Shown one piece after another: positions 7,285 through 15,272 of a stretch of 16,924 nt of DNA. Origin of the DNA: Tidjanibacter sp. (GTDB taxonomy: Bacteria; Bacteroidota; Bacteroidia; Bacteroidales; Rikenellaceae); the NCBI GenBank assembly GCA_017628675.1, contig JAGBYS010000125.1, positions 1 through 16,924 of the forward strand, written 5' to 3'. The notes below the pieces were generated by a model that saw only the letters and a list, made by a program, of their open reading frames with translations, searched no databases and was not told the DNA's origin. How positions within the stretch are numbered: position 1 is the first letter of the stretch; each line of letters starts with the position of its first letter. A program made the translations under genes and the position numbers.

Positions 7285-8172
7285 ATGCCTCGTTTTTCGG
7301 TAGCAGACCACATTTTTGAGTTGGCAATGGGGGCTATGTGTCGCCCAGTGCCGGTGCCTCGTAATTTCCGCCCCTTCCTCACAACAGAGGAGGGCGAGCC
7401 GCAGTTTCGTGTGGTGCTTGATGCGAGGGTAGAGGAGCGCACAGATGAGCCCCTGCTGAGTTTCGACTACGAGCTGCAGGATGGCGACTGCACACTCCGC
7501 ATCTACCCCGATGAGTATCGCCTTACGATACGCTCCTCTGGGGAGGCAGAGTTGGTGTGTCCCTTTGCGGAGGATGGCGAGGTGGTGACCTACTACACAA
7601 ACCTGCTGGCCGAGGGTCAGAGGCCCAATAGTGTGATGTTCGACCACGCGCTCTGCTTTGCCTACTCCTTTGCCACACTGCCCCACAAAACGCTCCTGAT
7701 ACACTCCTCGGTGATTGTCAAGGAGGGTAGGGCTGTGATGTGCCTGGGCGAGAGCGGCACGGGTAAGAGCACCCACACAAGGCTCTGGCTGGAGAATATT
7801 GAGGGCACAGCCAGGCTCAACGACGATGGACCCGTAGTAAGGGTGTTGGATGATGGCCAGGTGAGGGTCTATGGCTCGCCCTGGAGTGGCAAGGGTGCGA
7901 TCTTTATCAATGAGAGCCGACCTATTGCGGGCTTTTTGAGGCTCTCGCAGGCGCCCGAAAACCGCATCTCGCGCCTTTCGCGCCTCTCGTCGTTCGGCGC
8001 ACTGCTCCCCTCGACGCTGCCCACACTGCAGAAGGAAGAGCGCACTCTGGATCAGATATGCAGCACCCTCTCCGAGATGATAACCTCGGTGCCCACGTTT
8101 GCTCTGGCCTGCTTGCCCAATGCCGAGGCTGCCGAGCTCTCCTATACTACGATTTTTGCCGAGAATAGGTAG
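7285..8172 (+). CDS. HprK-like (PEP carboxykinase-fold) kinase
   Basis: The 295-residue protein has the P-loop GESGTGKST (155-163) of HPr kinase-like enzymes, preceded by the family HSS motif (140-142) and followed by an acidic LNDDGP (178-183) and YGSPWSGK (196-203). True HPr kinases have a different N-terminal domain and a longer C-terminus, and no HPr gene is near, so this is a paralogue. Relatives in lasso-peptide clusters phosphorylate the precursor peptide; a similar job on a peptide substrate is inferred. The N-terminal 130 residues are not recognised. It is the last gene of the exporter operon, 50 nt after the pqqD-like gene, and ends before a strong terminator. Confidence 0.82.
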   Translation: MPRFSVADHIFELAMGAMCRPVPVPRNFRPFLTTEEGEPQFRVVLDARVEERTDEPLLSFDYELQDGDCTLRIYPDEYRLTIRSSGEAELVCPFAEDGEVVTYYTNLLAEGQRPNSVMFDHALCFAYSFATLPHKTLLIHSSVIVKEGRAVMCLGESGTGKSTHTRLWLENIEGTARLNDDGPVVRVLDDGQVRVYGSPWSGKGAIFINESRPIAGFLRLSQAPENRISRLSRLSSFGALLPSTLPTLQKEERTLDQICSTLSEMITSVPTFALACLPNAEAAELSYTTIFAENR

Positions 8173-8198
8173 GGTAACCTCGAAGGCTTACCTCTAAC

Positions 8199-8250
8199 AA
8201 ATAAAATGTCCGCCCCTGCCGAGTTGTCGGCAGGGGCGGATACTTTATTT
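8199..8250. terminator. Bidirectional intrinsic terminator between converging genes
   Basis: A perfect 14-bp GC-rich stem (8209-8222 with 8227-8240, loop GTTG) is extended outward by AAATAAA (8199-8205) and TTTATTT (8244-8250) across a 3-nt mismatch. It can end the exporter operon on the plus strand and the lipoprotein gene (stop 8265) on the minus strand. Confidence 0.92.
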
Positions 8251-8264
8251 ATGATATGTTCACT

Positions 8265-9806
8265 TTAACGGAGGCTGGGGCCGTCGAAGGAGAAGGCTGT
8301 GCGCTCTTTGATGCCACCTCTCAGGGGGCTCTGTTTGAGGATGCCTGCCGCCTGTGCGGGAGCAACCTTGCTGCCCGAGTTGTCGGAGATCTCATCCATA
8401 GCGCCCTCGTGGCTAAGTTCGAGGTAGACATAGCCCAACACACCACCCAGGTAGAGGTCTATCTTGTAGGTGCCGTCACCATTGTTCACCACATCCATTG
8501 TGCCATAGCCGAGCACATCCCATATCTGTGTCATATCGTAGGTCCAGAATGCGGAAGACATATTGACGAGCTTGTTGCCGTTGAGGATACCGGGCTGGAT
8601 GGTGAAGGGGTCGCCCATAGTGACATTCTGGAAGGGCTCACCCTTGCTTGCCACGGTGTAGGTACCGCTTGTAAGGCCACTCTCGAAGGTGGTGTCCTCG
8701 GCACTGTAGCAGTAGATTACGGGACAGATGTCCTGCTCCTCGTCGCCGAGCATCAGGCACCACTTGTTGTTGCCGTAGTACAACAGGTAGGAGTATTTGC
8801 CATACTCGGGCGTGCCCTGGTCGTAGAACTCAATGGTGCCCTGGTAGGTTGCCAGGTAGGGGATGTAGCTTGCGTTGTAGAAGACCACCTGGATCTCATA
8901 CTGACACGAAATGTATACTTCGCCCTCATCGTTGGTCTTCTCGGTGGGCTTGCCAATCTTCTTGATGTCCACCTTGCCGCCAATCATAAGCTGCTCGGCC
9001 TCGAGAGTTCCGTCCTCGAGAATCTTGTAGGCCACGGAGCCGCCATAGGTGTAGGGATCCACATTGTAACTTGCGTCGATGTGGCCGGCAGCCATCGTGT
9101 CGTCAATGAGATATTCGCCCGAGGGTATGCACTCGTTAAAGTTGTTGTTGCTGGTGTTAACATAGAACTGCAGTAGGTGCTCCCAATGGTCGTCGAGCTG
9201 CAGAATCCAGTAGGGGAGGCTGGTGTCGGTTGCGGGCACATACAGAGCGCCTGCCCAGTCGGGGTTGAAGCGGTTGTTGATGAAGTTGTGCTCGCCCTCG
9301 TAGCGACACTCTGCTTTGGGTGAGGTCTCGCCGCTGTAGAAGTCATAGCCCTCAGCCTTGACGGTGAAACGGTAGAGGCCGCTCTCGTTCTTTATGATCT
9401 CAATCTCGCCATCGGTAATCATCATCCAGTTGGCGCTGAGTCGGCCATCCTCGTCGGTGGAGGAGGTCATATAGATCGAGCCCGAGAAGTAGGAGCCGTC
9501 GATGTAGTCGCCCTCCAGAAGGGTGAAGGTGCCCTCGGGAATGGTGGTGCCTTCGATGACCTCGGGGACCTCGAAGTAGACCGACATCATATTGGAGTAG
9601 CCACCCACATTGTTGAGCGTGGCCATCTGGAGGATGAACTGCGTGCCACCATTGCCACCGAAATCGCCCAGATTGGCAATGTCGGCCTTCTGCATCATCA
9701 GACCCTCAAAGGGGGGCTCGGGCTTAGGCTCGGGCTCGGGTGTGGGATTGCAAGCTGCCATAAGGCCCATAAGTGCAATCATCGTTGCGAAAAGAAAGCG
9801 TTTCAT
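8265..9806 (-). CDS. Three-repeat lipoprotein of unknown function
   Basis: I do not recognise the family. The 513-residue protein has a signal peptide with lipobox LMAAC (Cys19) and a Pro/Glu tether (22-32), so it should be membrane-anchored and exported. The rest appears to be three degenerate repeats of about 120-145 residues (about 53-172, 183-326 and 338-468). Shared anchors are IPEGTFTL/IPSGEYLI/LTSGTYTV (89, 227, 378), then a GLYRFTVKAEG / YEIQVVFYNAS / GTYKIDLYLGG strand, then a closing AECRYEGE / YQGTIEF / VYLELSHEG strand. The pattern suggests beta-sandwich modules. The last 40 residues are basic and look disordered. It has its own promoter and shares a terminator with the converging kinase gene. 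A polysaccharide- or protein-binding role is only a guess. Confidence 0.85.
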   Translation of the reverse strand: MKRFLFATMIALMGLMAACNPTPEPEPKPEPPFEGLMMQKADIANLGDFGGNGGTQFILQMATLNNVGGYSNMMSVYFEVPEVIEGTTIPEGTFTLLEGDYIDGSYFSGSIYMTSSTDEDGRLSANWMMITDGEIEIIKNESGLYRFTVKAEGYDFYSGETSPKAECRYEGEHNFINNRFNPDWAGALYVPATDTSLPYWILQLDDHWEHLLQFYVNTSNNNFNECIPSGEYLIDDTMAAGHIDASYNVDPYTYGGSVAYKILEDGTLEAEQLMIGGKVDIKKIGKPTEKTNDEGEVYISCQYEIQVVFYNASYIPYLATYQGTIEFYDQGTPEYGKYSYLLYYGNNKWCLMLGDEEQDICPVIYCYSAEDTTFESGLTSGTYTVASKGEPFQNVTMGDPFTIQPGILNGNKLVNMSSAFWTYDMTQIWDVLGYGTMDVVNNGDGTYKIDLYLGGVLGYVYLELSHEGAMDEISDNSGSKVAPAQAAGILKQSPLRGGIKERTAFSFDGPSLR

Positions 9807-9865
9807 CTTGTTTTTCGTGTTTTAGTTGGTTGGATAGATAATTGTTATTTAATTTGTATTTATTA

Positions 9866-9894
9866 CAAATATACAAAATTATTTAGAAAGCAAT
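9866..9894 (-). promoter_or_regulatory. Promoter of the three-repeat lipoprotein gene
   Basis: On the minus strand, TATATTTG (9873-9866) fits the -7 consensus, with ATTG (9894-9891) 17 nt upstream as a near match to the -33 TTTG. A second TAnnTTTG (TAATTTTG, 9881-9874) lies directly next to it. The leader would be about 55 nt. Confidence 0.65.
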
Positions 9895-9936
9895 ACTCTC
9901 TGCAATATATTTGAAGAAAAAAGGTGAAAGGGGTGT

Positions 9937-9987
9937 ATAAAACACAACAACGACCTCCGAGGTTCGGAGGTCGTTGTTGTGTTTTAT
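9937..9987 (-). terminator. Intrinsic terminator after the acyl-CoA synthetase gene
   Basis: A perfect 24-bp stem (9937-9960 with 9964-9987, loop GGT) lies 15 nt past the synthetase stop at 10002. The outer end is A/T rich (ATAAAA/TTTTAT), giving a U-rich tail on the minus strand. Confidence 0.9.
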
Positions 9988-10001
9988 GGTTGGATGATTG
10001 T

Positions 10002-11678
10002 TTACGAAACAATCTTTGCAGCCTTGGGGTAGAGGTAGCGGCGGATGCTCTTCTTGGGGGTCTTCTCGAACTCGCTCTCGCAGAGCTTGATTGCCGACAC
10101 CCTCTCGTAGGGAGCTACCAGGCCGTTGAGCTTTGTGAGGTTCTCGGCCATCTTCTCCTTCAGGTGGGTGGTCGACCAGCCCTCCTTCTGTGCCATCTCA
10201 TAGTTGGGCACAACCAGAGCCACGAGCTTGCCCTCCTCCTCAATGATGAGCGACTCAACAACAGCCTCGAGGTTGTTCAGCTTGGCCTCGATCTCCTCGG
10301 GGTAGATGTTCTGACCATTGTTGGAGAGAATCATAGTCTTGCAGCGGCCACGGATGAAGCAGTTGCCCGCAGCGTCCAGAACGCCCATATCGCCGGTGTG
10401 GAACCAACCATCCTTGTCGAAGACGGCCTCGGTGGCGGTGGGGTTCTTGTAGTAGCCCAGGGTCACATTGTCGCCCCTCACGCAGATCTCGCCGGGGGTG
10501 TTCTGAGGATCCTTGGAGTCGATCTTCATCTCCATACCGGGCACGAGCCTACCGCACGAGAGCGACTTGTAGGTGGTGTGGTGGGCGTAGCAGATAAGGG
10601 GTGCACACTCCGTCATACCGTAGCCTACAGTGTAAGGCAGCTTGATTCTTTTGAGGAGTTTCTCCACATCGCTGTTGAGGGCTGCACCACCCATAATGAG
10701 CTCGGTGAGTGCGCCACCAAAGGCATCCATAAGCTGGGTGCGTACCTTCTTATATACAATCTGGTTGAGCAGAGGTATCTTCACGAGGGTCTTGATGGGC
10801 TGCTTCTGCAGTGTGGGCATAACCTTGCCCTTGATGATCTTCTCCACCAGCAGAGGCACGGTCAGCAGCAGGTCGGGCTTCACATCTTTCAGGGCCTTGA
10901 GCAGGATGGGGGCTGCGGGGAGCTTGCCCAGCAGGGTGATGTGGGAGCCGGTAGCCAGGGGAGTGAGCATATCGAATGCGCAACCGAAGGCGTGGGCCAG
11001 AGGCAGGATGCCGAGCACACGCGAGCCACGATAGTGGAACTTATACTCAATGGCGAAGGCCACATTGGAGGTCACATTGTTCACGGTGAGCATCACGCCC
11101 TTGCTCAGGCCTGTGGTGCCGGAGGTGTAGGAGATGATGCAGACCTTGTCGCCGGGGACCTCGGGGTAGCGGATGTCGTTGGTGGTGAAACCTGCGGGGT
11201 AGCGCTCCGCAAAGAGCTCCTCGATGTTGCCCATAATCGACGAGAAGCTGCCCTCGGTGCGCTCCCAGAGGGTGGTCATATCCTCGTAGTTCACAACAAC
11301 CTCCAACTGCTCAAACTTCTCCACATCCAGCTTCTCCCAGATGTCCTGCGAGAGGAAGAGGATGCGTGAGTCGGAGTGGTTGATGATGTTGGTGGCGTCG
11401 ATGGGGTTGAAGTCCTGAAGAATGGGGACGATGACTGCACCATAGGTGATGGTGGCAGCATAGGTCGAAACCCACTTGGGGGTGTTGCGGCCAATTAGAG
11501 CGATCTTCTCGCCTGCCTTGATGCCATATTTCTCAAATGCCAGGTGGTAGCGAGCTACGATCTCGGCGAGCTGGAAATAGCTGAGTGTTGTCTTCTTGAA
11601 GTAGTCAGTCAGAGCGGGGAGCTCGGCGTTGTTGCGGAAGCTCGCCTCATACATTCGGATAAGATTTTCCTGTACCAT
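10002..11678 (-). CDS. AMP-forming acyl-CoA synthetase (long-chain fatty acid-CoA ligase type)
   Basis: The 558-residue enzyme belongs to the AMP-binding superfamily, which activates a carboxylic acid with ATP and transfers it to CoA. Visible motifs are the phosphate loop YTSGTTGLSKG (184-194), GYGMTEC (352-358), HTGDMG (427-432), the hinge region FIRGRCKTMILSNNGQNIYPEEIE starting at 441, and a C-terminal EKTPKKSIRRYLY (538-550) holding the catalytic Lys (542 or 543). Length and order are typical. The substrate is probably a long- or medium-chain fatty acid by family resemblance; it cannot be read from sequence. The gene sits alone between two terminators, so it is probably monocistronic. Its leader can form a small GGTGC/GCACC hairpin (11730-11745). 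Confidence 0.9.
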   Translation of the reverse strand: MVQENLIRMYEASFRNNAELPALTDYFKKTTLSYFQLAEIVARYHLAFEKYGIKAGEKIALIGRNTPKWVSTYAATITYGAVIVPILQDFNPIDATNIINHSDSRILFLSQDIWEKLDVEKFEQLEVVVNYEDMTTLWERTEGSFSSIMGNIEELFAERYPAGFTTNDIRYPEVPGDKVCIISYTSGTTGLSKGVMLTVNNVTSNVAFAIEYKFHYRGSRVLGILPLAHAFGCAFDMLTPLATGSHITLLGKLPAAPILLKALKDVKPDLLLTVPLLVEKIIKGKVMPTLQKQPIKTLVKIPLLNQIVYKKVRTQLMDAFGGALTELIMGGAALNSDVEKLLKRIKLPYTVGYGMTECAPLICYAHHTTYKSLSCGRLVPGMEMKIDSKDPQNTPGEICVRGDNVTLGYYKNPTATEAVFDKDGWFHTGDMGVLDAAGNCFIRGRCKTMILSNNGQNIYPEEIEAKLNNLEAVVESLIIEEEGKLVALVVPNYEMAQKEGWSTTHLKEKMAENLTKLNGLVAPYERVSAIKLCESEFEKTPKKSIRRYLYPKAAKIVS

Positions 11679-11749
11679 TGTCTTCTCTTAGTGTCTATTT
11701 TTTCGGTTGGAATACTCCGTTTCTTGGAGGGTGCGAGTGTGCACCTTAT

Positions 11750-11780
11750 ATTATATAAACGCCACGAAAGTAAGGCCAAA
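11750..11780 (-). promoter_or_regulatory. Weak promoter candidate for the acyl-CoA synthetase gene
   Basis: On the minus strand, TTTG (11780-11777) is followed after 19 nt by TATAATAT (11757-11750). The -33 and spacing fit, but the -7 box lacks the usual TTTG end, so this is a weak call. TTTG recurs several times just upstream. Confidence 0.3.
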
Positions 11781-11855
11781 GTTCCAAATGTGACTACTTT
11801 TTTGCCAAAGTGCTCCACCTGTCAAGCGTGCCAAAACCCTCCTTAATGGCAAAAG

Positions 11856-11890
11856 TAAACGCCCCAAGAGGCTGACTCTTGGGGCGTTTA
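11856..11890 (-). terminator. Intrinsic terminator after aspA
   Basis: A perfect 15-bp stem (11856-11870 with 11876-11890) with loop GCTGA lies 50 nt past the aspA stop. On the minus strand it ends in GTTTACTTTTG, a moderately U-rich tail. Confidence 0.85.
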
Positions 11891-11939
11891 GGCTATTTTC
11901 CTTTGGGCCGATTACTACGATGCCCAACGGGGAATTTCA

Positions 11940-13376
11940 CTACTGCTTGGGGAACTTGCGAGGTTTCACCATATTCTCGGGCTTGAGCAGGTTGTCGAGC
12001 TCCTCACGGCTCATAAGGTTCCTCTCCAGCACGAGGTCATAGATACCCTTGCCGGTCTGGAGTGCCTCCTTGGCAAGCGAGGTCGAGTTCTCATAGCCGA
12101 TGTAGGGGTTAAGAGCGGTAACCAAACCGATGGAGTTGTAAACCAGCTGTTTGCAAACCTCCTCGTTGGCGGTGATGCCGTCTACGCACTTCTCCCTGAG
12201 GGTGTTCATTGCGTTGATGAGCATATCCACATTCTCGAACATCGAGTGAACGATGATGGGCTCCATAACATTGAGCTCAAGCTGTGCAGCCTCACTTGCG
12301 AAGGTCACGGTGAGGTCGTTGCCGATAACGCGGAAGGCAACCTGGTTTACTACCTCGGGAATCACGGGGTTAACCTTGCCGGGCATAATCGACGAGCCGG
12401 GCTGCATAGGAGGAAGGTTAATCTCGTTAAGACCGCAGCGGGGGCCGCTTGACATAAGGCGGAGGTCGTTACAAATCTTCGAGAGTTTTACGGCCAGACG
12501 CTTCATTGCCGACGAGTTCATAACGAAGGCACCGGTGTCGTTGGTAGCCTCAATCATATTGGGCGATACGACCATAGGAAGGCCGGTAACCTCAGCCAGG
12601 TATTTGCAGCAGAGTGCGGGGTAGTCGGGGTCGGAGTTGATACCGGTACCGATAGCGGTTGCACCCATATTCTGCTCATAGAGGAGCACTTTGTTCTGCT
12701 CCAGGCGCTGAATCTCCTCTGCGAGGGTTGCAGCGTAGGCGGTGAACTCCTGACCGAGGGTCATAGGCACTGCGTCCTGCAGCTGGGTACGGCCCATCTT
12801 GATCACATCCTTGAACTCCTCACCCTTCTTCTCGAACGAAGCGATCAGAGCCTCGAGAGCCACTTTGAGCTTGTCGATGCTGCGGATGGTGGCCACCTTA
12901 ACCGAGGTGGGGTATGCGTCGTTGGTCGACTGCGAGAGGTTCACGTGGTTGTTGGGGTGGCAGAATTTGTACTCGCCCTTCTCGTGGCCCAGGAGCTCCA
13001 GAGCACGGTTGGCGATAACCTCGTTGGCGTTCATATTGGTCGAGGTGCCTGCGCCGCCCTGTACCATATCAACAACGAAGTGTGCGTCGAGTTTGCCCTC
13101 GGCAACCTCACCGCAAGCCTTCACGATAGCCTCTGCAACCTCGGCATCCATCAGCTCCAGGTCGCGGTTGGCCATAGCTGCGGCAGCCTTAACCTCTGCC
13201 AACGCTTTGATAAACTCGGGGAACATACAGAGTTTCACCCTCGAGATGTGGAAGTTCTCCACTGCGCGCATAGTCTGCACACCGAAGTAGTACTCAACGG
13301 GAATCTGTTTGTAACCCAGAAGGTCGTGCTCCTCACGGGTCTTACCCGAAAGCTGAGCCATAGTAATGTCCATCAT
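11940..13376 (-). CDS. aspA: Aspartate ammonia-lyase (aspartase)
   Basis: Aspartase reversibly splits L-aspartate into fumarate and ammonia in the cytoplasm; in gut Bacteroidales it can feed fumarate respiration to succinate. At 478 residues it has the same length as E. coli AspA. The superfamily signature GSSIMPGKVNP (327-337) is intact, as are GAGTSTNMN (108-116) and LSQSTND (147-153). The sequence after the signature (VIPEVVNQ) is of the aspartase kind rather than the fumarase C kind (TQCEA), which decides the call. Three Met codons are near the start (13376, 13373, 13361). The first is used, but the third (MAQLSGKTREEHDLLG) would also give a normal N-terminus. No consensus promoter was found between it and lptG upstream. 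Confidence 0.93.
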   Translation of the reverse strand: MMDITMAQLSGKTREEHDLLGYKQIPVEYYFGVQTMRAVENFHISRVKLCMFPEFIKALAEVKAAAAMANRDLELMDAEVAEAIVKACGEVAEGKLDAHFVVDMVQGGAGTSTNMNANEVIANRALELLGHEKGEYKFCHPNNHVNLSQSTNDAYPTSVKVATIRSIDKLKVALEALIASFEKKGEEFKDVIKMGRTQLQDAVPMTLGQEFTAYAATLAEEIQRLEQNKVLLYEQNMGATAIGTGINSDPDYPALCCKYLAEVTGLPMVVSPNMIEATNDTGAFVMNSSAMKRLAVKLSKICNDLRLMSSGPRCGLNEINLPPMQPGSSIMPGKVNPVIPEVVNQVAFRVIGNDLTVTFASEAAQLELNVMEPIIVHSMFENVDMLINAMNTLREKCVDGITANEEVCKQLVYNSIGLVTALNPYIGYENSTSLAKEALQTGKGIYDLVLERNLMSREELDNLLKPENMVKPRKFPKQ

Positions 13377-13451
13377 ACTGTGTTCTTTTAGTTTTTTAGG
13401 TTATTTGTATGTTTCTTGTTTTCCTTTTTTCTCTTTTTGCACCTTTTTGTA

Positions 13452-13473
13452 AAAAGCTGCACCAAAAACTTTT
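13452..13473. repeat. 22-nt dispersed repeat, copy 2
   Basis: This is identical over 22 bases to 1-22. Here it lies 90 nt past the lptG stop and within the aspA upstream region. It is followed 2 nt later by a 7-bp hairpin (GCGATAC-TGC-GTATCGC, 13476-13492), so the unit may be larger. Confidence 0.7.
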
Positions 13474-13475
13474 GG

Positions 13476-13492
13476 GCGATACTGCGTATCGC
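13476..13492. repeat. Short perfect hairpin between lptG and aspA
   Basis: GCGATAC-TGC-GTATCGC is a perfect 7-bp stem with a 3-nt loop, adjacent to the dispersed repeat. No U-tract follows on the minus strand, so a terminator for lptG is not clearly supported; it looks more like an extragenic palindrome. Confidence 0.55.
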
Positions 13493-13562
13493 TATACCAT
13501 AAGTCGTAATTCTACCCACCTAATTTCTTCGGAGCTACCCTCACTCGCTGGCACCGTTGTGC

Positions 13563-14699
13563 CTATTTGGGTGCTTTGCGGTAGATGTAGGTGGCAATGG
13601 CGGCGAAGATTATGTTCGGCAGCCACACCAGAAGTATGGCCATTGCCCCCTCGCTACCCTTGGCTATCTCCTCAAAGACGCGGCCAAGCATAATGTAGGT
13701 GAAGCAGAGAATCACGCCGATACCGATGTTCACACCCGTGCCACTGCGCATCTTGCGCGCCGAGAGCGACACACCAATAACGGTGAGGATGAAGACCGAC
13801 AAAGGGTATGAAAACCTCTTCTGGCGCTCCACCTCAAAGATACCAATCATATCCGAGCCCTTGGCCTTCTGCTGCTCGATGAACTCGTTGAGCTCGCCGA
13901 TGCGCAGGGTGGTGATAAGGTTCTCGACCTTGCCGAGCTCCTGCTTGGAGAGGTTTATGAGGGTGTCGAGTCGCGTGGTGTGCAACTCGAAGATGTCATC
14001 CTCGCCTACGAACTGATGGGTGGCATATTTGGGTGCGGTCCAGCGTCCGCTCTCCTTGTCATACTTGACATCGCCCGCCTCGAGCGACTGGGTTATGGTG
14101 TTGCCCTCGAAACGCTCAATGGTCATAAAGGTGGCCTTGTTGGTTGCGGGGTTGAAGTTGCGTATGTAGACGAACACACCCGGCTCAATCTGGCGGTAGG
14201 TGTGGGGCTCATACTGTACACGGCGGTTCTTGCTGAGGTACTTACCCTCGAACTCCACCCTCTGCTCGTTGGCATTGGGGATGACATAGAGGTTCAGCGA
14301 GAGCGAGATGACGGTGATGACCAAGGCCGAGAGGAAGTAGGGCCACAGGAGTCGTCGGAAGCTCACACCGCTGGCCTGTATGGCCGTAATCTCCGTGCGG
14401 CCGGCCATTTGCGAGGTAAAGAAGATTACCGCAATGAAGGTGAAAAGGCCGCAGAAGAGGTTGATGAAGTAGGGTATGAAGTTGAGGTAGTAGTCCAGAG
14501 CGATGGCCTTCAGGGGGGCCTTCATCTCGATGAAGTCGTCAATCTTCTCGACCGCATCGAAGACCACTACAATGGTGATAATCAGGGCGATGGCAAGGAA
14601 GAAGGTGCCCAGGAACTTGCGCGTGATGTAGCCGTCGAGGATTTTGAACCCCGGCCACCAGCTCCTTCGGTTTTTCTCTTCGAGTCTGTAATCGCCCAT
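13563..14699 (-). CDS. LptF/LptG-family permease (YjgP/YjgQ)
   Basis: The 378-residue inner-membrane protein is one of the two permease halves of the Lpt ABC system, which extracts lipopolysaccharide from the inner membrane and feeds it to the periplasmic bridge. It shows the family layout of three N-terminal membrane segments (about 29-49, 70-95, 118-140), a soluble periplasmic beta-jellyroll (about 145-265) and three C-terminal segments (about 298-313, 322-340, 350-372). Length is normal. Whether it is LptF or LptG is not decided by sequence; LptG is favoured because in Bacteroidetes this gene is usually beside tgt, which lies about 2 kb upstream on the same strand. It has its own -7 box 55 nt upstream. 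Confidence 0.9.
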   Translation of the reverse strand: MGDYRLEEKNRRSWWPGFKILDGYITRKFLGTFFLAIALIITIVVVFDAVEKIDDFIEMKAPLKAIALDYYLNFIPYFINLFCGLFTFIAVIFFTSQMAGRTEITAIQASGVSFRRLLWPYFLSALVITVISLSLNLYVIPNANEQRVEFEGKYLSKNRRVQYEPHTYRQIEPGVFVYIRNFNPATNKATFMTIERFEGNTITQSLEAGDVKYDKESGRWTAPKYATHQFVGEDDIFELHTTRLDTLINLSKQELGKVENLITTLRIGELNEFIEQQKAKGSDMIGIFEVERQKRFSYPLSVFILTVIGVSLSARKMRSGTGVNIGIGVILCFTYIMLGRVFEEIAKGSEGAMAILLVWLPNIIFAAIATYIYRKAPK

Positions 14700-14753
14700 T
14701 GTTGTCTGCCTGTTTGTCCTCTCCTTTGCTTTGCAAAGGCGCTTTAGAAACTA

Positions 14754-14761
14754 CAAAGATA
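14754..14761 (-). promoter_or_regulatory. Promoter -7 box (TATCTTTG) for the LptF/LptG-family gene
   Basis: TATCTTTG on the minus strand fully matches the -7 consensus and is identical to the endonuclease box at 1325-1332. The leader would be about 48 nt. No TTTG is seen at -33, where the heptamer repeat lies. Confidence 0.65.
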
Positions 14762-14770
14762 GAAAGAAAA

Positions 14771-14812
14771 ATTGAAAATTGATAATTGAGAATGGAAAAT
14801 TGAGGATTGATA
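14771..14812. repeat. Six-copy heptamer tandem repeat (ATTGANA)
   Basis: Six contiguous 7-bp units run ATTGAAA, ATTGATA, ATTGAGA, ATGGAAA, ATTGAGG, ATTGATA. Similar degenerate ATTGANA runs are familiar in Bacteroidetes intergenic DNA. This one begins 9 bp upstream of the lptG -7 box, so it occupies the -33 region, and it marks the edge of the AT-rich stretch. Confidence 0.8.
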
Positions 14813-15272
14813 AATTTTTCCCTCTCGCCCCTCCCCCAGAGCTGAGGCAGGATGCCGCGCGGTGCAGCAGAGTTCTATTGTTTGCCAACTGTCAAACAAA
14901 AAGATGCGCATTTTCTTTGTATGTAACTTGCGCGAAGCGCTCCATAAACCCCGCACTTGCATCTTTGGCGGAGAAGCGACCGCCTTGTGCGGTTGTGGCG
15001 AGAGTAGGAGGAAAAATCGTTAAGAAACGGAGACGGCAAATGCTTTGCCCGCTTTATGCGTCCGTTTTAGATTTTTCTTTCTACGATCCCGTCAAGGATG
15101 CCGTGCGGTGGCTTTTGTGCTACTTTTGCCACCAAAAGTAGCGATATTAACAAAAACTGCGGCAAGGTGGTAGTTTTTCCTGCATTTTGCAAAGGATATG
15201 CAACTAAGTGAGTTAGATGTTGAGATTATGTGCACTGTAAACAAAGAAAAAGTTTTTTTGTTTCTGGTGTAC
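14813..15272. other. Gene-free stretch with clustered palindromes
   Basis: No credible gene is seen in this 460-bp stretch. It holds many inverted repeats: ACCGC/GCGGT (14979-14993), a nested hairpin with GGCAAA/TTTGCC inside AAACGGA/TCCGTTT (about 15025-15066), a 10-bp perfect palindrome (15119-15142) and AAAAACT/AGTTTTT (15152-15178). A 15-bp motif occurs twice with one mismatch (14850-14864 and 15096-15110). The arrangement resembles REP-like extragenic repeat debris. Confidence 0.6.
15119..15142. repeat. 10-bp perfect palindrome (REP-like)
   Basis: GCTACTTTTG and CAAAAGTAGC flank a CCAC loop. No U-tract follows on either strand. The strong dyad within a palindrome cluster suggests a repeated extragenic element rather than a terminator. 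Confidence 0.7.

Noticed and set aside
9924..11369. 481-codon open frame on the plus strand opposite the acyl-CoA synthetase
   Set aside because: It is antisense to a fully motif-supported enzyme and reads through the terminator hairpin at 9937-9987.
11795..11850. Possible sigma-54-like or TTGACA promoter (minus strand) upstream of the acyl-CoA synthetase
   Set aside because: TGGCACG and TTGACA occur, but the GG-N10-GC spacing fails and Bacteroidetes do not use TTGACA-type promoters as a rule.
14779..15141. 120-codon open frame within the palindrome cluster
   Set aside because: It translates the heptamer repeat and hairpins and shows no domain; it looks like repeat DNA that happens to lack stops.
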